A stretch of DNA of 12,282 nt from Desulfonatronovibrio sp046496945 (GCA_046496945.1 JAWOGL010000123.1:1-12282); one strand, 5' to 3'. Shown: positions 1 through 7,190, counted from the first letter of the stretch. Numbers and translations: made by a program. Notes: generated by a model not told the origin, from the letters alone.

Positions 1-2
1 AT

Positions 3-437
3 GTCATTGAACGTGAAGCGCCTGTGGTGGTTGGGTGGGGGCCAAGGAACAGGACATCCATGGTCCGCATTCCCTACGCTACAAATCCCCAGGCCACCAG
101 ACTTGAAATAAGAAGCCCGGATCCTTCCGGAAATGTCTATCTGCAGATGGCGGCTTATATCAAAATGGGCATTCAGGGTATTCGCGAAGAGCTGGAATGT
201 CCCAGGCCGGATGCGGGCAAGGCATATTTCCAATCCCTGGAAAAGAAAATATGGGATGAGCGTTTTCTGCCCAAATCCATGTATGAAGCCCTTGTTGAAG
301 CAGAGAAAAGTACCTTTCTCAAGGAAATGCTCGGGGAACGGCTTTATGATAATTTGATGGGCATTAAAACCAGGGAATGGGAGGAGCATCGTACGCGGGT
401 GACTCAGAGGGAACTGGATATGTATCTGCCTATTTAG
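3..437 (+). CDS. glnA: Glutamine synthetase, type I, C-terminal fragment
   Basis: This is the 3' end of a glutamine synthetase gene, entering the window in frame at base 3 and ending at TAG 435-437 (144 residues visible). The enzyme makes glutamine from glutamate, ammonia and ATP in the cytoplasm. Diagnostic segments are GWGPRNRTSMVRIP, followed by RLEIRSPDPSGNVYLQMAAY, which match the C-terminal catalytic half of GS-I, including the arginine-bearing substrate-binding part. The tail (REWEEHRTRVTQRELDMYLPI, split here as REWEEHRTRV and TQRELDMYLPI) is the typical helical GS end. I see no NLYDLP-type adenylylation site in the expected region, so this resembles the non-adenylylated (alpha-like or archaeal-like) GS class; whether it is the main GlnA or a paralogue cannot be told from a fragment. 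A 132-base gap separates it from the next gene, so co-transcription is not implied. Confidence 0.9.
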   Translation, partial: VIEREAPVVVGWGPRNRTSMVRIPYATNPQATRLEIRSPDPSGNVYLQMAAYIKMGIQGIREELECPRPDAGKAYFQSLEKKIWDERFLPKSMYEALVEAEKSTFLKEMLGERLYDNLMGIKTREWEEHRTRVTQRELDMYLPI

Positions 438-445
438 TTTTCATC

Positions 446-473
446 CGGAAACGGTTCCTTTTCCTCGTTTCCG
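446..473. repeat. Inverted repeat after glutamine synthetase gene
   Basis: Perfect 8-base arms CGGAAACG (446-453) and CGTTTCCG (466-473) enclose a 12-base pyrimidine-rich loop, starting 9 bases after the glutamine synthetase stop. It may form a transcript-end hairpin, but no T-run follows on the plus strand, so it is not a canonical intrinsic terminator. Confidence 0.4.
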
Positions 474-510
474 CAAAGAAAACTGAACTGCCCCTCAAAT
501 GCTGGAGAGC

Positions 511-526
511 TGCAAACAAGTTTGCA
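511..526. promoter_or_regulatory. Palindrome upstream of the HDOD gene, possible operator
   Basis: TGCAAAC (511-517), AA, GTTTGCA (520-526) is a perfect 7+7 inverted repeat, 9 bases upstream of a plausible -35 element. The size and symmetry suit a dimeric regulator site. No regulator is identified. Confidence 0.35.
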
Positions 527-534
527 AATAATTA

Positions 535-563
535 TTGGCAACTTCCAGATTTTTATTTAAGAT
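535..563 (+). promoter_or_regulatory. Possible sigma-70 promoter for the HDOD-GGDEF/EAL operon
   Basis: TTGGCA (535-540, 5 of 6 matches to the -35 consensus) is followed after exactly 17 bases by TAAGAT (558-563, 4 of 6 matches to the -10). The predicted start would be near 569-571, on top of the first candidate ATG at 570. That would give a leaderless message, or a very short leader if translation starts at the ATG at 579. Confidence 0.4.
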
Positions 564-569
564 ATTTTT

Positions 570-1808
570 ATGGGACTTATGCATATTGACTACATCAGGC
601 CGGGCATGGTGCTTCGCGAGGATATCAGAGACAATAACGGTCGTTTTCTTCTTGGAAAAGGACTGGCTGTTCAGGATAAGCACTTGCGGATTTTTAAAAT
701 ATGGGGAGTAAGCCAGGCAAATATTCAGGGAGCAGGAGGCCAGGAAGAAGAACCTGCCCGGCATGATCCTGAAGCATTAAAGAAGATCAGGGAAAATATT
801 CTGAGCAGGTTTCAGGATTATCATCCTGACAGTTTACTGTGCCGTACCCTGGTGGATGTTTTTACTCTTTACAGTAGTGACGATGCGTTTGAACAGGCAG
901 ATACTTATGGTTCCGGACAAAATGATTTTCAAGAATACGATCCGGGCAAAAAAGACCGAAAACTGGCTGACCCGGAATCCAGGCTTGGTGATGACGTCAG
1001 GCTTGGATCTCTGCCTGAAATTTTTTTTCTTATACAGGAAGCCATCAAAGATCCCCGGACATCATCAAAACATATCGGGGATATTATCAGCAAGGATCAG
1101 GCCCTGGCTGCAAAGCTTCTTAAGCTGGTCAACAGCGCCTTTTACGGTTTTCCTTCCAGGATTGAGACCATCAGCAGAGCGGTGACCATAATCGGCACCA
1201 GACAGTTAAGCGCTCTGGCCCTTGGCTTGAGCGCTCTCTCCAGATTTGGAAATATATCTCCGGAAATAATGAATATGGAGTTATTCTGGAAGCACAGTAT
1301 TGCCTGCGCCATTGGAGCCAAGACCCTGGCCAGTCATTGTAAGCTTCCCAACAGTGAGCTTTTTTTTGTGTGCGGACTTCTTCATGATATAGGAAAACTG
1401 GTCATGCTCAGTTATTATCCCGGCGAGTATCTGCAGGTTCTGTCCATGGCCAGACAAAACAGGGTCACGCTGGCCCGGGCTGAAAGATCCTTTTTCAAAC
1501 AGGACCATGCAGTTCTGGGAGCTAATCTGCTTAAGAAATGGAAGCTTCCGCTCCGGGTAGAGTCAGTAATCCGTTATCACGAAAAGCCTGCTGTTTCGCG
1601 TTTCCCTCTGGAAGCAACCATGGTGCATATGGCCAATATTCTTGCCATCGGGTCAAGGATCGGTTCCGGGGGAGAAGCTTTGATTCCTGCACCTGATGAG
1701 AAAAGCTGGCTGAATTCCCGGCTTGATTCCGCAGTACTGCAGCAGACGGTTAAGCTAACCCTGGCTCAGGTGGATAATATTTACCGGCTTCTTTTCAGCA
1801 GGGTTTGA
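570..1808 (+). CDS. HDOD domain signalling protein
   Basis: A 412-residue cytoplasmic protein. Residues about 1-55 (IRPGMVLREDIRD, then GRFLLGKGLAV and KHLRIFKIWGV) form the N-terminal segment often found ahead of HD-type output domains. A variable, charged linker follows. Residues about 147-340 are an HDOD domain: SLPEIFFLIQEAI, the AKLLKLVNSAFYGF core, AVTIIGTRQLSALAL, and a retained HD pair in GLLHDIGKL (H272, D273). HDOD proteins act mainly as adaptors or regulators in signalling; enzymatic activity is usually not shown despite the HD ancestry. The start at 570 has only a weak AAGA Shine-Dalgarno; ATG 579 (giving MHIDYIRPGMVL) is an equally reasonable start. The stop overlaps or abuts the next gene, so the two are very probably one operon linking this regulator to c-di-GMP turnover. 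Confidence 0.88.
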   Translation: MGLMHIDYIRPGMVLREDIRDNNGRFLLGKGLAVQDKHLRIFKIWGVSQANIQGAGGQEEEPARHDPEALKKIRENILSRFQDYHPDSLLCRTLVDVFTLYSSDDAFEQADTYGSGQNDFQEYDPGKKDRKLADPESRLGDDVRLGSLPEIFFLIQEAIKDPRTSSKHIGDIISKDQALAAKLLKLVNSAFYGFPSRIETISRAVTIIGTRQLSALALGLSALSRFGNISPEIMNMELFWKHSIACAIGAKTLASHCKLPNSELFFVCGLLHDIGKLVMLSYYPGEYLQVLSMARQNRVTLARAERSFFKQDHAVLGANLLKKWKLPLRVESVIRYHEKPAVSRFPLEATMVHMANILAIGSRIGSGGEALIPAPDEKSWLNSRLDSAVLQQTVKLTLAQVDNIYRLLFSRV

Positions 1809-1819
1809 CGGACAAACAG

Positions 1820-3739
1820 ATGAATGACGACAATAAACACGCGCAAAATGATCAGGACTCGATGAGCAAGCTGGAAAAACGTCTGGAGCATCTCGAAGAA
1901 GTCAACCGCTTTACTCTGGATGCCCTTGAGCTGGCCTCGTCTCTAATGGATTTTCATCAGAGCATAAACGAACTGGAAAGACCCACAGTCATTCTGGAAG
2001 AAACCTGTCTCCGGGTTGCCCGGCTTATTAATTTTCATGACATGGTGATTTATCTGGTGAACGAGGAGGACAACGATTTTTATCCTGCTTATTGGGAACC
2101 GGCAGATACCGGAAGAAATTCAGGCACAGATCTCAACAATCTTATAGAACAGGGTTTTTTCAACTGGGCAATGCGGGAAAAAAGGCCTCTCACCCTGGCG
2201 TCGGACACTCCGGGAGAGCACATTGTTCTGCATGCAATTTCCACCAGTTCCAGAGTCAGAGGGATGTTTCTAGGAATCATCCGGCAGGATTCTTCTTCCA
2301 TTCCCGATGTATCCTGGTCTCTGTTGAGTATAGTCTTATCCGGCAGTGCCAACGCCCTGGAAAGTTTTGAACTCTATAAAATATTTAAAGACGCCAATCT
2401 TAAGCTGAAAAATTCCGTTATTACCAGAACCAAGCAGCTTGAAATTCAATCCAGCTATGACCGGTTAACCCATCTGCCCAACAGAGACGTGATCTGCAAC
2501 AAGCTGAAAAAGGATATTGTATCTGCCAGGGATAGCGGCGGGGCCTTCCAGGTGGCTTTTCTGCTTATAGACGTGGATATGTTCAAGGATGTTAATGAGT
2601 CTCTGGGGCATGATACCGGCGATAAAATACTGATTCAGGTAGGTTCGAGACTCAAGAAGATAGTCCAGGATGACGACAGTATTGCCAGGATGGGCGGCGA
2701 TGAATTCGGTATAATTATTAAAGGACCCGACGTCGTGCATCTGGCTTCTGAAACCGCCGCGCAAATTATCGAGATCATGACTGTTCCGTTTGATATTGAC
2801 GGCCATGTACTGGTTCTTGATGTCAGCATCGGGATAGCCCTTTATCCTGATCACGGCAATAATATGGGCCAGATTCTGAGCCGGGCGGATGTGGCTATGT
2901 ATGCTTCCAAGAGAAGAAAAACCGGGCTTACAGTTTATGATCCCACCCTTGCTTCTTCAGGAATCAACCGCCTGAGCCTTATGGGAGAACTCAGGAAAAG
3001 CCTGGATAGAAATGAGCTGGAGCTGTATTATCAGCCCAAGATATGCCTTCCAGGACAAACAGTCAGCGGAGTAGAGGCCCTTCTGCGCTGGATTCACCCA
3101 AGCAGGGGGTTTATTTCTCCAGGGGAGTTCATTCCCCTGGCTGAACAGGGCGGGATGATCAGGGAGTTGACTTCCCGGGTCCTGGAGATGACTGTGTCCC
3201 GGATTAAACAGTGGCAGGATATGGGTTTGAAAATCAAGATAAGCATGAATCTGTCGGTGCGTGACCTCCAGGAGGGACATTTGCCGGAAATGGTAGCCAG
3301 GGTCCTGGAAAAGGAAATGGTTGACCCCAGTCTTCTTGAAATGGAGATTACGGAAAGCGCTTTCATGACCGCGCCCAGGAAATCTTTGCAGGCCCTTAAC
3401 GCCATACACGAAATGGGAGTCAGATTGAGCATTGATGATTTTGGCACTGGATATTCTTCAATTTCGTATCTGAAGGAACTTCCGGTTCAGCTCCTGAAAA
3501 TTGATCGCTCCTTTGTTATGGAGATGCATAAACACAAGAGTGATGCCAAGATTGTCAAGTCCATCATTGATCTGGCGCATAATCTTGACTTGAAAGTGGT
3601 GGCTGAAGGAGTGGAGAATCAAAAGATTCTTGATAATTTAACAAAACTGGGCTGTGATATGGCTCAGGGTTTTTATATTATGAAACCCGCCCCTGTTCAT
3701 GAGGTTACTGAGTGGCTCAGGGCGGGTTCCCGGCTTTAA
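1820..3739 (+). CDS. GAF-like/GGDEF/EAL c-di-GMP turnover protein
   Basis: A 639-residue protein with no membrane segment. A short coiled-coil-like start is followed by a GAF-like sensor region at about residues 50-190. A GGDEF domain spans about 215-375, with an intact GGDEF motif at 292-296 (ARMGGDEFGI). An EAL domain follows to the end, with EALLRW at 419-424, NLSVRDL, EITES, IDDFGTGYSS, LLKIDRSF and VVAEGVEN. The key acidic, Asn and Lys residues of an active phosphodiesterase are all present, so both cyclase and phosphodiesterase activity are possible. The RxxD inhibitory site five residues before GGDEF reads QDDD, so product inhibition is probably lost. I chose ATG 1820 because GGA lies 7 bases upstream; a TTG at 1805 overlapping the HDOD stop (TTGA), or ATG 1862 with AGGA upstream, are alternatives. 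Translational coupling to the HDOD gene is likely. Confidence 0.93.
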   Translation: MNDDNKHAQNDQDSMSKLEKRLEHLEEVNRFTLDALELASSLMDFHQSINELERPTVILEETCLRVARLINFHDMVIYLVNEEDNDFYPAYWEPADTGRNSGTDLNNLIEQGFFNWAMREKRPLTLASDTPGEHIVLHAISTSSRVRGMFLGIIRQDSSSIPDVSWSLLSIVLSGSANALESFELYKIFKDANLKLKNSVITRTKQLEIQSSYDRLTHLPNRDVICNKLKKDIVSARDSGGAFQVAFLLIDVDMFKDVNESLGHDTGDKILIQVGSRLKKIVQDDDSIARMGGDEFGIIIKGPDVVHLASETAAQIIEIMTVPFDIDGHVLVLDVSIGIALYPDHGNNMGQILSRADVAMYASKRRKTGLTVYDPTLASSGINRLSLMGELRKSLDRNELELYYQPKICLPGQTVSGVEALLRWIHPSRGFISPGEFIPLAEQGGMIRELTSRVLEMTVSRIKQWQDMGLKIKISMNLSVRDLQEGHLPEMVARVLEKEMVDPSLLEMEITESAFMTAPRKSLQALNAIHEMGVRLSIDDFGTGYSSISYLKELPVQLLKIDRSFVMEMHKHKSDAKIVKSIIDLAHNLDLKVVAEGVENQKILDNLTKLGCDMAQGFYIMKPAPVHEVTEWLRAGSRL

Positions 3740-3802
3740 TCAAAACATATCTTAAATGGATTTGACAGCGCGTCTTTATTTGTGGATTTATTGAGGTTTA
3801 TG

Positions 3803-3853
3803 GCACAGACAGGAACCTGTGCAGCACTCTGAAAGAGTTTCCGGATGGAAACT
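3803..3853. terminator. Hairpins between convergent genes
   Basis: The 112-base convergent gap holds two hairpins: GCACAG/CTGTGC (3803-3808/3817-3822) and AGTTTCC-GGAT-GGAAACT (3836-3853). The second overlaps the TAG stop (3852-3854) of the minus-strand receiver gene. On the plus strand it is followed by CTTTTT after seven bases. Position and symmetry suggest a bidirectional transcript end, but neither side has a classical T-run directly at the stem. Confidence 0.4.
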
Positions 3854-4211
3854 AAATAATCTTTTTCAGAGTTTGAATCAGCTCCACTGCATCCTGAGTA
3901 TCCGGTTTCAGAGGCAGCCTCATAAACACTCCCAGTCCTTCACTCTTTTCATGAAACTCCGTATCACCCATCGCGGTGATCAGTGCTGTATTGATCATGG
4001 GGTTGTGCATTACTATTTCCCTGACTAGTGTCAGGGATTCGTAATCCGGAAGGCAGTCATCCACGATTACCAGAACCGGTTTCTCAGTGCTGAGCAGGTC
4101 CAGGGTTTTTTTACCGTTTTCAGCAAGTACAGGATGGCATGATCCCTGTTCCAAGCCTGTTATAAAGTCCTTAAGTTCTTCGGGCCGGGGGGTGGCCAGC
4201 AGGATATTCAT
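3852..4211 (-). CDS. Degenerate response-regulator receiver domain, stand-alone
   Basis: A 119-residue single-domain protein with the CheY-like pattern. There is a hydrophobic first strand (MNILLAT), then VLVIVDDCLPDYESL with a candidate phosphoacceptor D51. A switch Thr (ALITAM, T79) and a conserved Lys-Pro (K102-P103 in LPLKP) follow. The acidic pair that normally follows strand 1 and binds Mg2+ is missing: the position reads ATP. Phosphorylation may therefore be impaired or atypical. I chose ATG 4211 because GGGAG lies just upstream; a GTG at 4223 would add four residues and swallow that ribosome site. It is the last gene of the ORP/MinD cluster, 26 bases after the NifX-like gene, with no terminator seen between. 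A receiver at this place suggests a regulatory or protein-interaction role in the complex, which is inference. Confidence 0.75.
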   Translation of the reverse strand: MNILLATPRPEELKDFITGLEQGSCHPVLAENGKKTLDLLSTEKPVLVIVDDCLPDYESLTLVREIVMHNPMINTALITAMGDTEFHEKSEGLGVFMRLPLKPDTQDAVELIQTLKKII

Positions 4212-4237
4212 ATTTTCTCCCACAACGAACCAGGCTG

Positions 4238-4618
4238 TTATGCCTGGCCTCCTCCACAGGTATTTTCAGCAGTAAATTTACTCAGCCGCCCTTCCAGAAA
4301 GGAATTGACCGCGTCCCCCACGTTTGCGGCATTGCCTCCGAAAAAAACTTCAATCCCTACCTGGTTAAAACCCATCAAAGGCCGCATGCCCATGCCTCCG
4401 GCTATGAGCACATTAACCCCGTTTTCTGCCAGATAATTAACCGGAGCCATGCATCCACCCTGGACATGAGGAACATTTGGCAGGGTGCCAACGGTGGCCA
4501 CTTTGCCGTTTTCCACATCAATGACTGTGTACAGGTCGCAATGGCCGAAATGCTGGCCCAGGGCCGCGTCCAGACCTCCGGGGTTGGCTGAAGGTACTGC
4601 TATTCTTGTTTTTTCCAT
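4238..4618 (-). CDS. NifX/NifB-type dinitrogenase Fe-Mo cofactor family protein
   Basis: A 126-residue protein of the Nitro_FeMo-Co fold shared by NifX, NafY, the NifB C-terminus and the orange protein ORP. Those proteins carry or help assemble metal-sulfur clusters. Family marks are RIAVPSANPGGLDAALGQHF, then GHCDLYTVIDVENGK, and the segment VNVLIAGGMGMRPLMGF. Possible metal ligands are H23, H26, C27, H51, C56 and C121. The last belongs to a CGGG tail, so this member is richer in Cys and His than the ORP-like paralogue upstream. The ribosome site AAAGGAG precedes ATG 4618. It lies 78 AT-rich bases after the second MinD-like gene with no convincing terminator, so it is probably in the same operon. 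The exact cargo cannot be told from sequence. Confidence 0.85.
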   Translation of the reverse strand: MEKTRIAVPSANPGGLDAALGQHFGHCDLYTVIDVENGKVATVGTLPNVPHVQGGCMAPVNYLAENGVNVLIAGGMGMRPLMGFNQVGIEVFFGGNAANVGDAVNSFLEGRLSKFTAENTCGGGQA

Positions 4619-4696
4619 CTGTTGAATTCTCCTTTATTGTGTTGTGATCATATTAAAAATTCTAAATTTTTTGAGTGGGTTTTAATGTTTAAGTTC

Positions 4697-5569
4697 TTAA
4701 GATTCCAGAAGTTTCATTATTTTGTCCCAGACTTTCCTGACTGACTGGGCCATATCGCTGTCTTCTACCTCAGTGATGACTTTTTTATCCACCATGGCTC
4801 TGGTCACCATGTCGTCGTGGGGAATATTTCCCACCAGTTCATGTCCTTTTTCTCTGCAGTAAGTCTCAATTCCCGAGGTCTGATCAGGGTTAAGGTCGTA
4901 CTTGTTGACAATAACCGCCACCTTGATTTTAAAATAAGAACATAAATCAGCTACCCTTTGCAGGTCATGCAGACCTGAAGGGGTTGGTTCAGTTACTACC
5001 ACTGCCAGATCAGTGCCGGACAGGGAGCTGATAACCGGGCAGCCTATGCCGGGAGCGCCGTCGCAAAGAATGAGGTCCCTGCCTTCTTCCCTGGCTTTTT
5101 CTCTGGCTCTCTGTCTGAGCAGGGTAACCAGGCGTCCGGAATTTTCCGCTCCGGGAAAAAGCTGGGCATGGATCATGGTTCCGAATCTGGTGCTGCTGAT
5201 CTGCCAGTTTCCGCAGTATCTTTGAGGAAAATCAACGGCTTCTTCAGGACAGAAGGCTACGCAGACCTTGCAACCCTCACACCTCAGAGGATCCACCACG
5301 AACTTATCGTTCTGCATGCTGATGGCGTTATAGCGGCACATTTCTTCGCAAATGCCGCAGCCCTGACATTTGTCCTGGTTGATTACAGCTTCGTTTCCAG
5401 AGAAAAATTTTTCCTCAAACAAGACCCTGGGAGACAAAAGAATGTGCAGGTCCGGTGCGTCCACGTCCAGATCGCAAATGATCTTGTCTCTGGTTATGTG
5501 GGCAAAAGCTCCGGTCAGCGAGGTTTTGCCCGTGCCGCCCTTACCGCTGATGACTATTACTTCACGCAT
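4697..5569 (-). CDS. MinD-family ATPase with two [4Fe-4S] ferredoxin motifs (distal copy)
   Basis: A 290-residue P-loop ATPase of the MinD/Mrp superfamily with a bacterial-ferredoxin insertion. The deviant Walker A is GKGGTGKT at residues 9-16, followed by CDLDVDAPDLHILL. Two cluster motifs follow: C68, C71, C74, C78 (CQGCGICEEMC) and C97, C100, C103, C107 (CEGCKVCVAFCP). The switch/Walker B region is LILCDGAPGIGCPV, and VVVTEPTPSGLHDL is typical of this subfamily. I placed the start at ATG 5569, not at the upstream in-frame ATG near 5752, for two reasons: the P-loop must sit at the N-terminus, and GGAGG precedes 5569 at good spacing. The start overlaps the end of the upstream MinD gene by 8 bases (5562-5569), implying translational coupling. 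The homologous pair in Desulfovibrio vulgaris (DVU2103/DVU2104) belongs to the ORP complex. Confidence 0.93.
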   Translation of the reverse strand: MREVIVISGKGGTGKTSLTGAFAHITRDKIICDLDVDAPDLHILLSPRVLFEEKFFSGNEAVINQDKCQGCGICEEMCRYNAISMQNDKFVVDPLRCEGCKVCVAFCPEEAVDFPQRYCGNWQISSTRFGTMIHAQLFPGAENSGRLVTLLRQRAREKAREEGRDLILCDGAPGIGCPVISSLSGTDLAVVVTEPTPSGLHDLQRVADLCSYFKIKVAVIVNKYDLNPDQTSGIETYCREKGHELVGNIPHDDMVTRAMVDKKVITEVEDSDMAQSVRKVWDKIMKLLES

Positions 5570-6431
5570 TGTCTGCCTCCGGTTGATAATCCTGTATGGC
5601 CAGAGCCAGGTCTGAAAATCTGCTTTCCAGCTCAGGGCTGAGACTGGAGATAATTCTCCCCTTTGAATAGCCCTGGGCAATTTTACGGTCAAAAGGTATG
5701 GAGGCCAGTATAGGCAGATGTTTGTCCCTGCAGAACTCATAAATACTTTCATCCCCCAGGCCGGCCCGGTTGACGACTACTCCCATTGGTTTGTTCATGG
5801 GGGAAAAAGATTCCCAGGCCAGCTTGAAATCATGAAAGCCGAAGGGAGTTGGTTCAGTGACCAGAATAATGAAGTCACTGTCCATAACCGCACATACCGC
5901 GGGGCAGCTGACCCCTGGGGGGGCGTCAATTATGGCGTCTTTGCTTTCCTGATCCAGGATCGCGTCCATTCTGTTTTTTACCTGGGTCATTAATGGGGGG
6001 CTCATTGCTTCCCCCACACGCAGACTGCCCATAAGAAACGATTTGTCATCTGTTGTTCTGCCCCGGGTGATTGTTCCCAGTTCCCTTCTGCCCGGGGACA
6101 GAGCTTTCTCCGGGCACACAGCCAGGCAGCCGCCGCAGCCGTGGCACATCTCCGGAAAAGTAAGCAGGGTATCTCCCATAACCTTGATGGCCTGAAATTG
6201 ACACAAGTCCGAGCACATTCTGCATAAGGTGCATTTGGATTCATCCACCACGGGAATTTCCAGATACACTTTGTCTTCGCAGGTAATTTCAGGTTTTAAA
6301 AAAAGATGCAGATTGGGTTCTTCAACGTCAAGATCAACAGCGATAACCGGTTTTTTCCATACAGAAACCAGTGAGGCGGTAACCGTTGTCTTGCCGGTTC
6401 CCCCTTTTCCGCTTGCCACAGATATAATCAC
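5562..6431 (-). CDS. MinD-family ATPase with two [4Fe-4S] ferredoxin motifs (proximal copy)
   Basis: A 289-residue paralogue of the following gene. The N-terminus MIISVASGKGGTGKTT carries the deviant Walker A (GKGGTGKT, residues 8-15), followed by AVDLDVEEPNLHLFL. Ferredoxin-like motifs are C67, C70, C73, C77 and C96, C99, C102, C106 (CHGCGGCLAVCP). AIIDAPPGVSCP is the Walker B/switch region and LVTEPTPFGFHDF the subfamily signature. The start is GTG 6431, with AGGTGG 6 bases upstream; no ATG fits. It begins 31 bases after the ORP-like gene and overlaps the next MinD gene by 8 bases. Two such ATPases in tandem probably form a heterodimer or alternate partners that load or move a metal cluster, or affect cell-division positioning as proposed for the ORP complex. 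Which one applies here is open. Confidence 0.93.
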   Translation of the reverse strand: MIISVASGKGGTGKTTVTASLVSVWKKPVIAVDLDVEEPNLHLFLKPEITCEDKVYLEIPVVDESKCTLCRMCSDLCQFQAIKVMGDTLLTFPEMCHGCGGCLAVCPEKALSPGRRELGTITRGRTTDDKSFLMGSLRVGEAMSPPLMTQVKNRMDAILDQESKDAIIDAPPGVSCPAVCAVMDSDFIILVTEPTPFGFHDFKLAWESFSPMNKPMGVVVNRAGLGDESIYEFCRDKHLPILASIPFDRKIAQGYSKGRIISSLSPELESRFSDLALAIQDYQPEADNA

Positions 6432-6462
6432 TTTTTACCACCTGATAAATTGTCGCCTGGTC

Positions 6463-6795
6463 TTACTGAGCCTGGCCGGATTTATATTTTTCAACTGCTT
6501 CCTGAACGCTCATTCCGCCCAGGCCCTGTACACTTTTAACGCCTGCACCCTTAAGGGCGTCAGCAGCTTTGGGCCCGACTGAGCCTGTAAGGACAACATC
6601 CGCGCCGGCATCAGCTACTCTCTGTGCTGCCTGGATTCCAGCCCCATGCGCCATGGCCTGAGATTGTCCATTGTCTACGTAACTGTTTTCCATGGTATCA
6701 GTGTCAACTATAATGAATCCGGCTGCTCTGCCGAATCTCGGATCAACCTTGTCCTGCAGGGTAGGCCCTTCACTGGTAACTGCTACTTTACTCAT
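6463..6795 (-). CDS. orp: Orange protein (ORP)-like NifX-family protein
   Basis: A 110-residue, cysteine-free protein of the Nitro_FeMo-Co fold. The pattern VDPRFGRAAGFIIVDTDTME, then NGQSQAMAHGAGIQAAQ and VVLTGSVGPKAADAL, resembles the Desulfovibrio orange protein. That protein holds a S2MoS2CuS2MoS2 cluster without covalent ligands, and the lack of Cys here agrees with such binding. The length also agrees with the known about 12 kDa protein. AAGGA precedes ATG 6795 at good spacing. It sits second in the operon, directly ahead of two ferredoxin-MinD ATPases. That context, plus a sigma-54 activator next door, is the main reason for choosing ORP over a generic NifX name. The assignment is from remembered family features, not a search; a generic MTH1175-like NifX-fold protein is the alternative. 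Confidence 0.8.
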   Translation of the reverse strand: MSKVAVTSEGPTLQDKVDPRFGRAAGFIIVDTDTMENSYVDNGQSQAMAHGAGIQAAQRVADAGADVVLTGSVGPKAADALKGAGVKSVQGLGGMSVQEAVEKYKSGQAQ

Positions 6796-6881
6796 AATTT
6801 TATCCTTGTATTATGTGTTAAATATTTTTTTTAAAAAGTATGAAATCTGCCTTGGTTGAGAACGCGGTCATTTGATTTTTG

Positions 6882-7190
6882 TTAGACCTGCCCGCGCATT
6901 ATCTCGCCGCATTCAGGGCATTTCTGCTTCATACAGGGAACTCCTCTTTGATGAGGGCTTTGATGCCCGCATTTGGGACAGGTGCAGACGCCTGCATTAT
7001 TGGCAGCGCCCTGTCCCTGTGTTGTTGAGTCTGTGCCGGAACGCCTGCGGCCCTGGCCCTGGCCTTGGCCTTGGCCTTGGCCTTGGCCTTGGCCCTGACC
7101 TTGGCCCTGACCTTGGCCCTGACCTTGGCCCTGGCCGGATCCCTGGCCCCGTCCTCTGGGACATGACTGTCCCTGGTTTCTTCCTTTCAT
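6882..7190 (-). CDS. Internal-start product: Gly-Gln repeat/zinc-ribbon protein
   Basis: An alternative reading of the 3' part of the fused gene: a 102-residue protein starting at ATG 7190 (MKGRNQGQSCPRGRGQG), with the GQ tract and the C-terminal four-Cys zinc ribbon (CPKC and CPEC pairs). The Shine-Dalgarno AAGGAGGT at 7198-7205 is much stronger than the one for the upstream start at 7562. Downstream sequence to the ORP-like gene is 86 bases and AT-rich. In related loci, NifX-like and small Gly-rich zinc-ribbon proteins are usually separate genes. This nested start may therefore be the ancestral, and still used, gene start. Function is unknown; a metal-binding or assembly role in the ORP-type complex is inference. 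Confidence 0.55.
   Translation of the reverse strand: MKGRNQGQSCPRGRGQGSGQGQGQGQGQGQGQGQGQGQGQGQGQGQGRRRSGTDSTTQGQGAANNAGVCTCPKCGHQSPHQRGVPCMKQKCPECGEIMRGQV

Noticed and set aside
3762..3790. TTGACA with a possible -10 on the plus strand
   Set aside because: The -10 match is poor and there is no plausible plus-strand gene downstream; the ORF at 3819-4028 is antisense to the receiver gene.
4655..4671. AAAAATT-CTA-AATTTTT inverted repeat between MinD and NifX-like genes as a terminator
   Set aside because: The stem is AT-only, 7 bp with a 3-base loop, and unlikely to stop transcription; the same-strand genes around it look functionally linked.
5570..5752. N-terminal extension of the distal MinD ATPase (61 residues)
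   Set aside because: It lies wholly inside the other MinD gene, puts the P-loop far from the N-terminus, and lacks a ribosome site as good as GGAGG before 5569.
7051..7134. CRISPR-like or minisatellite DNA element
   Set aside because: Units are 6 bases with no spacers and stay in frame in a coding region; it is a coding microsatellite.
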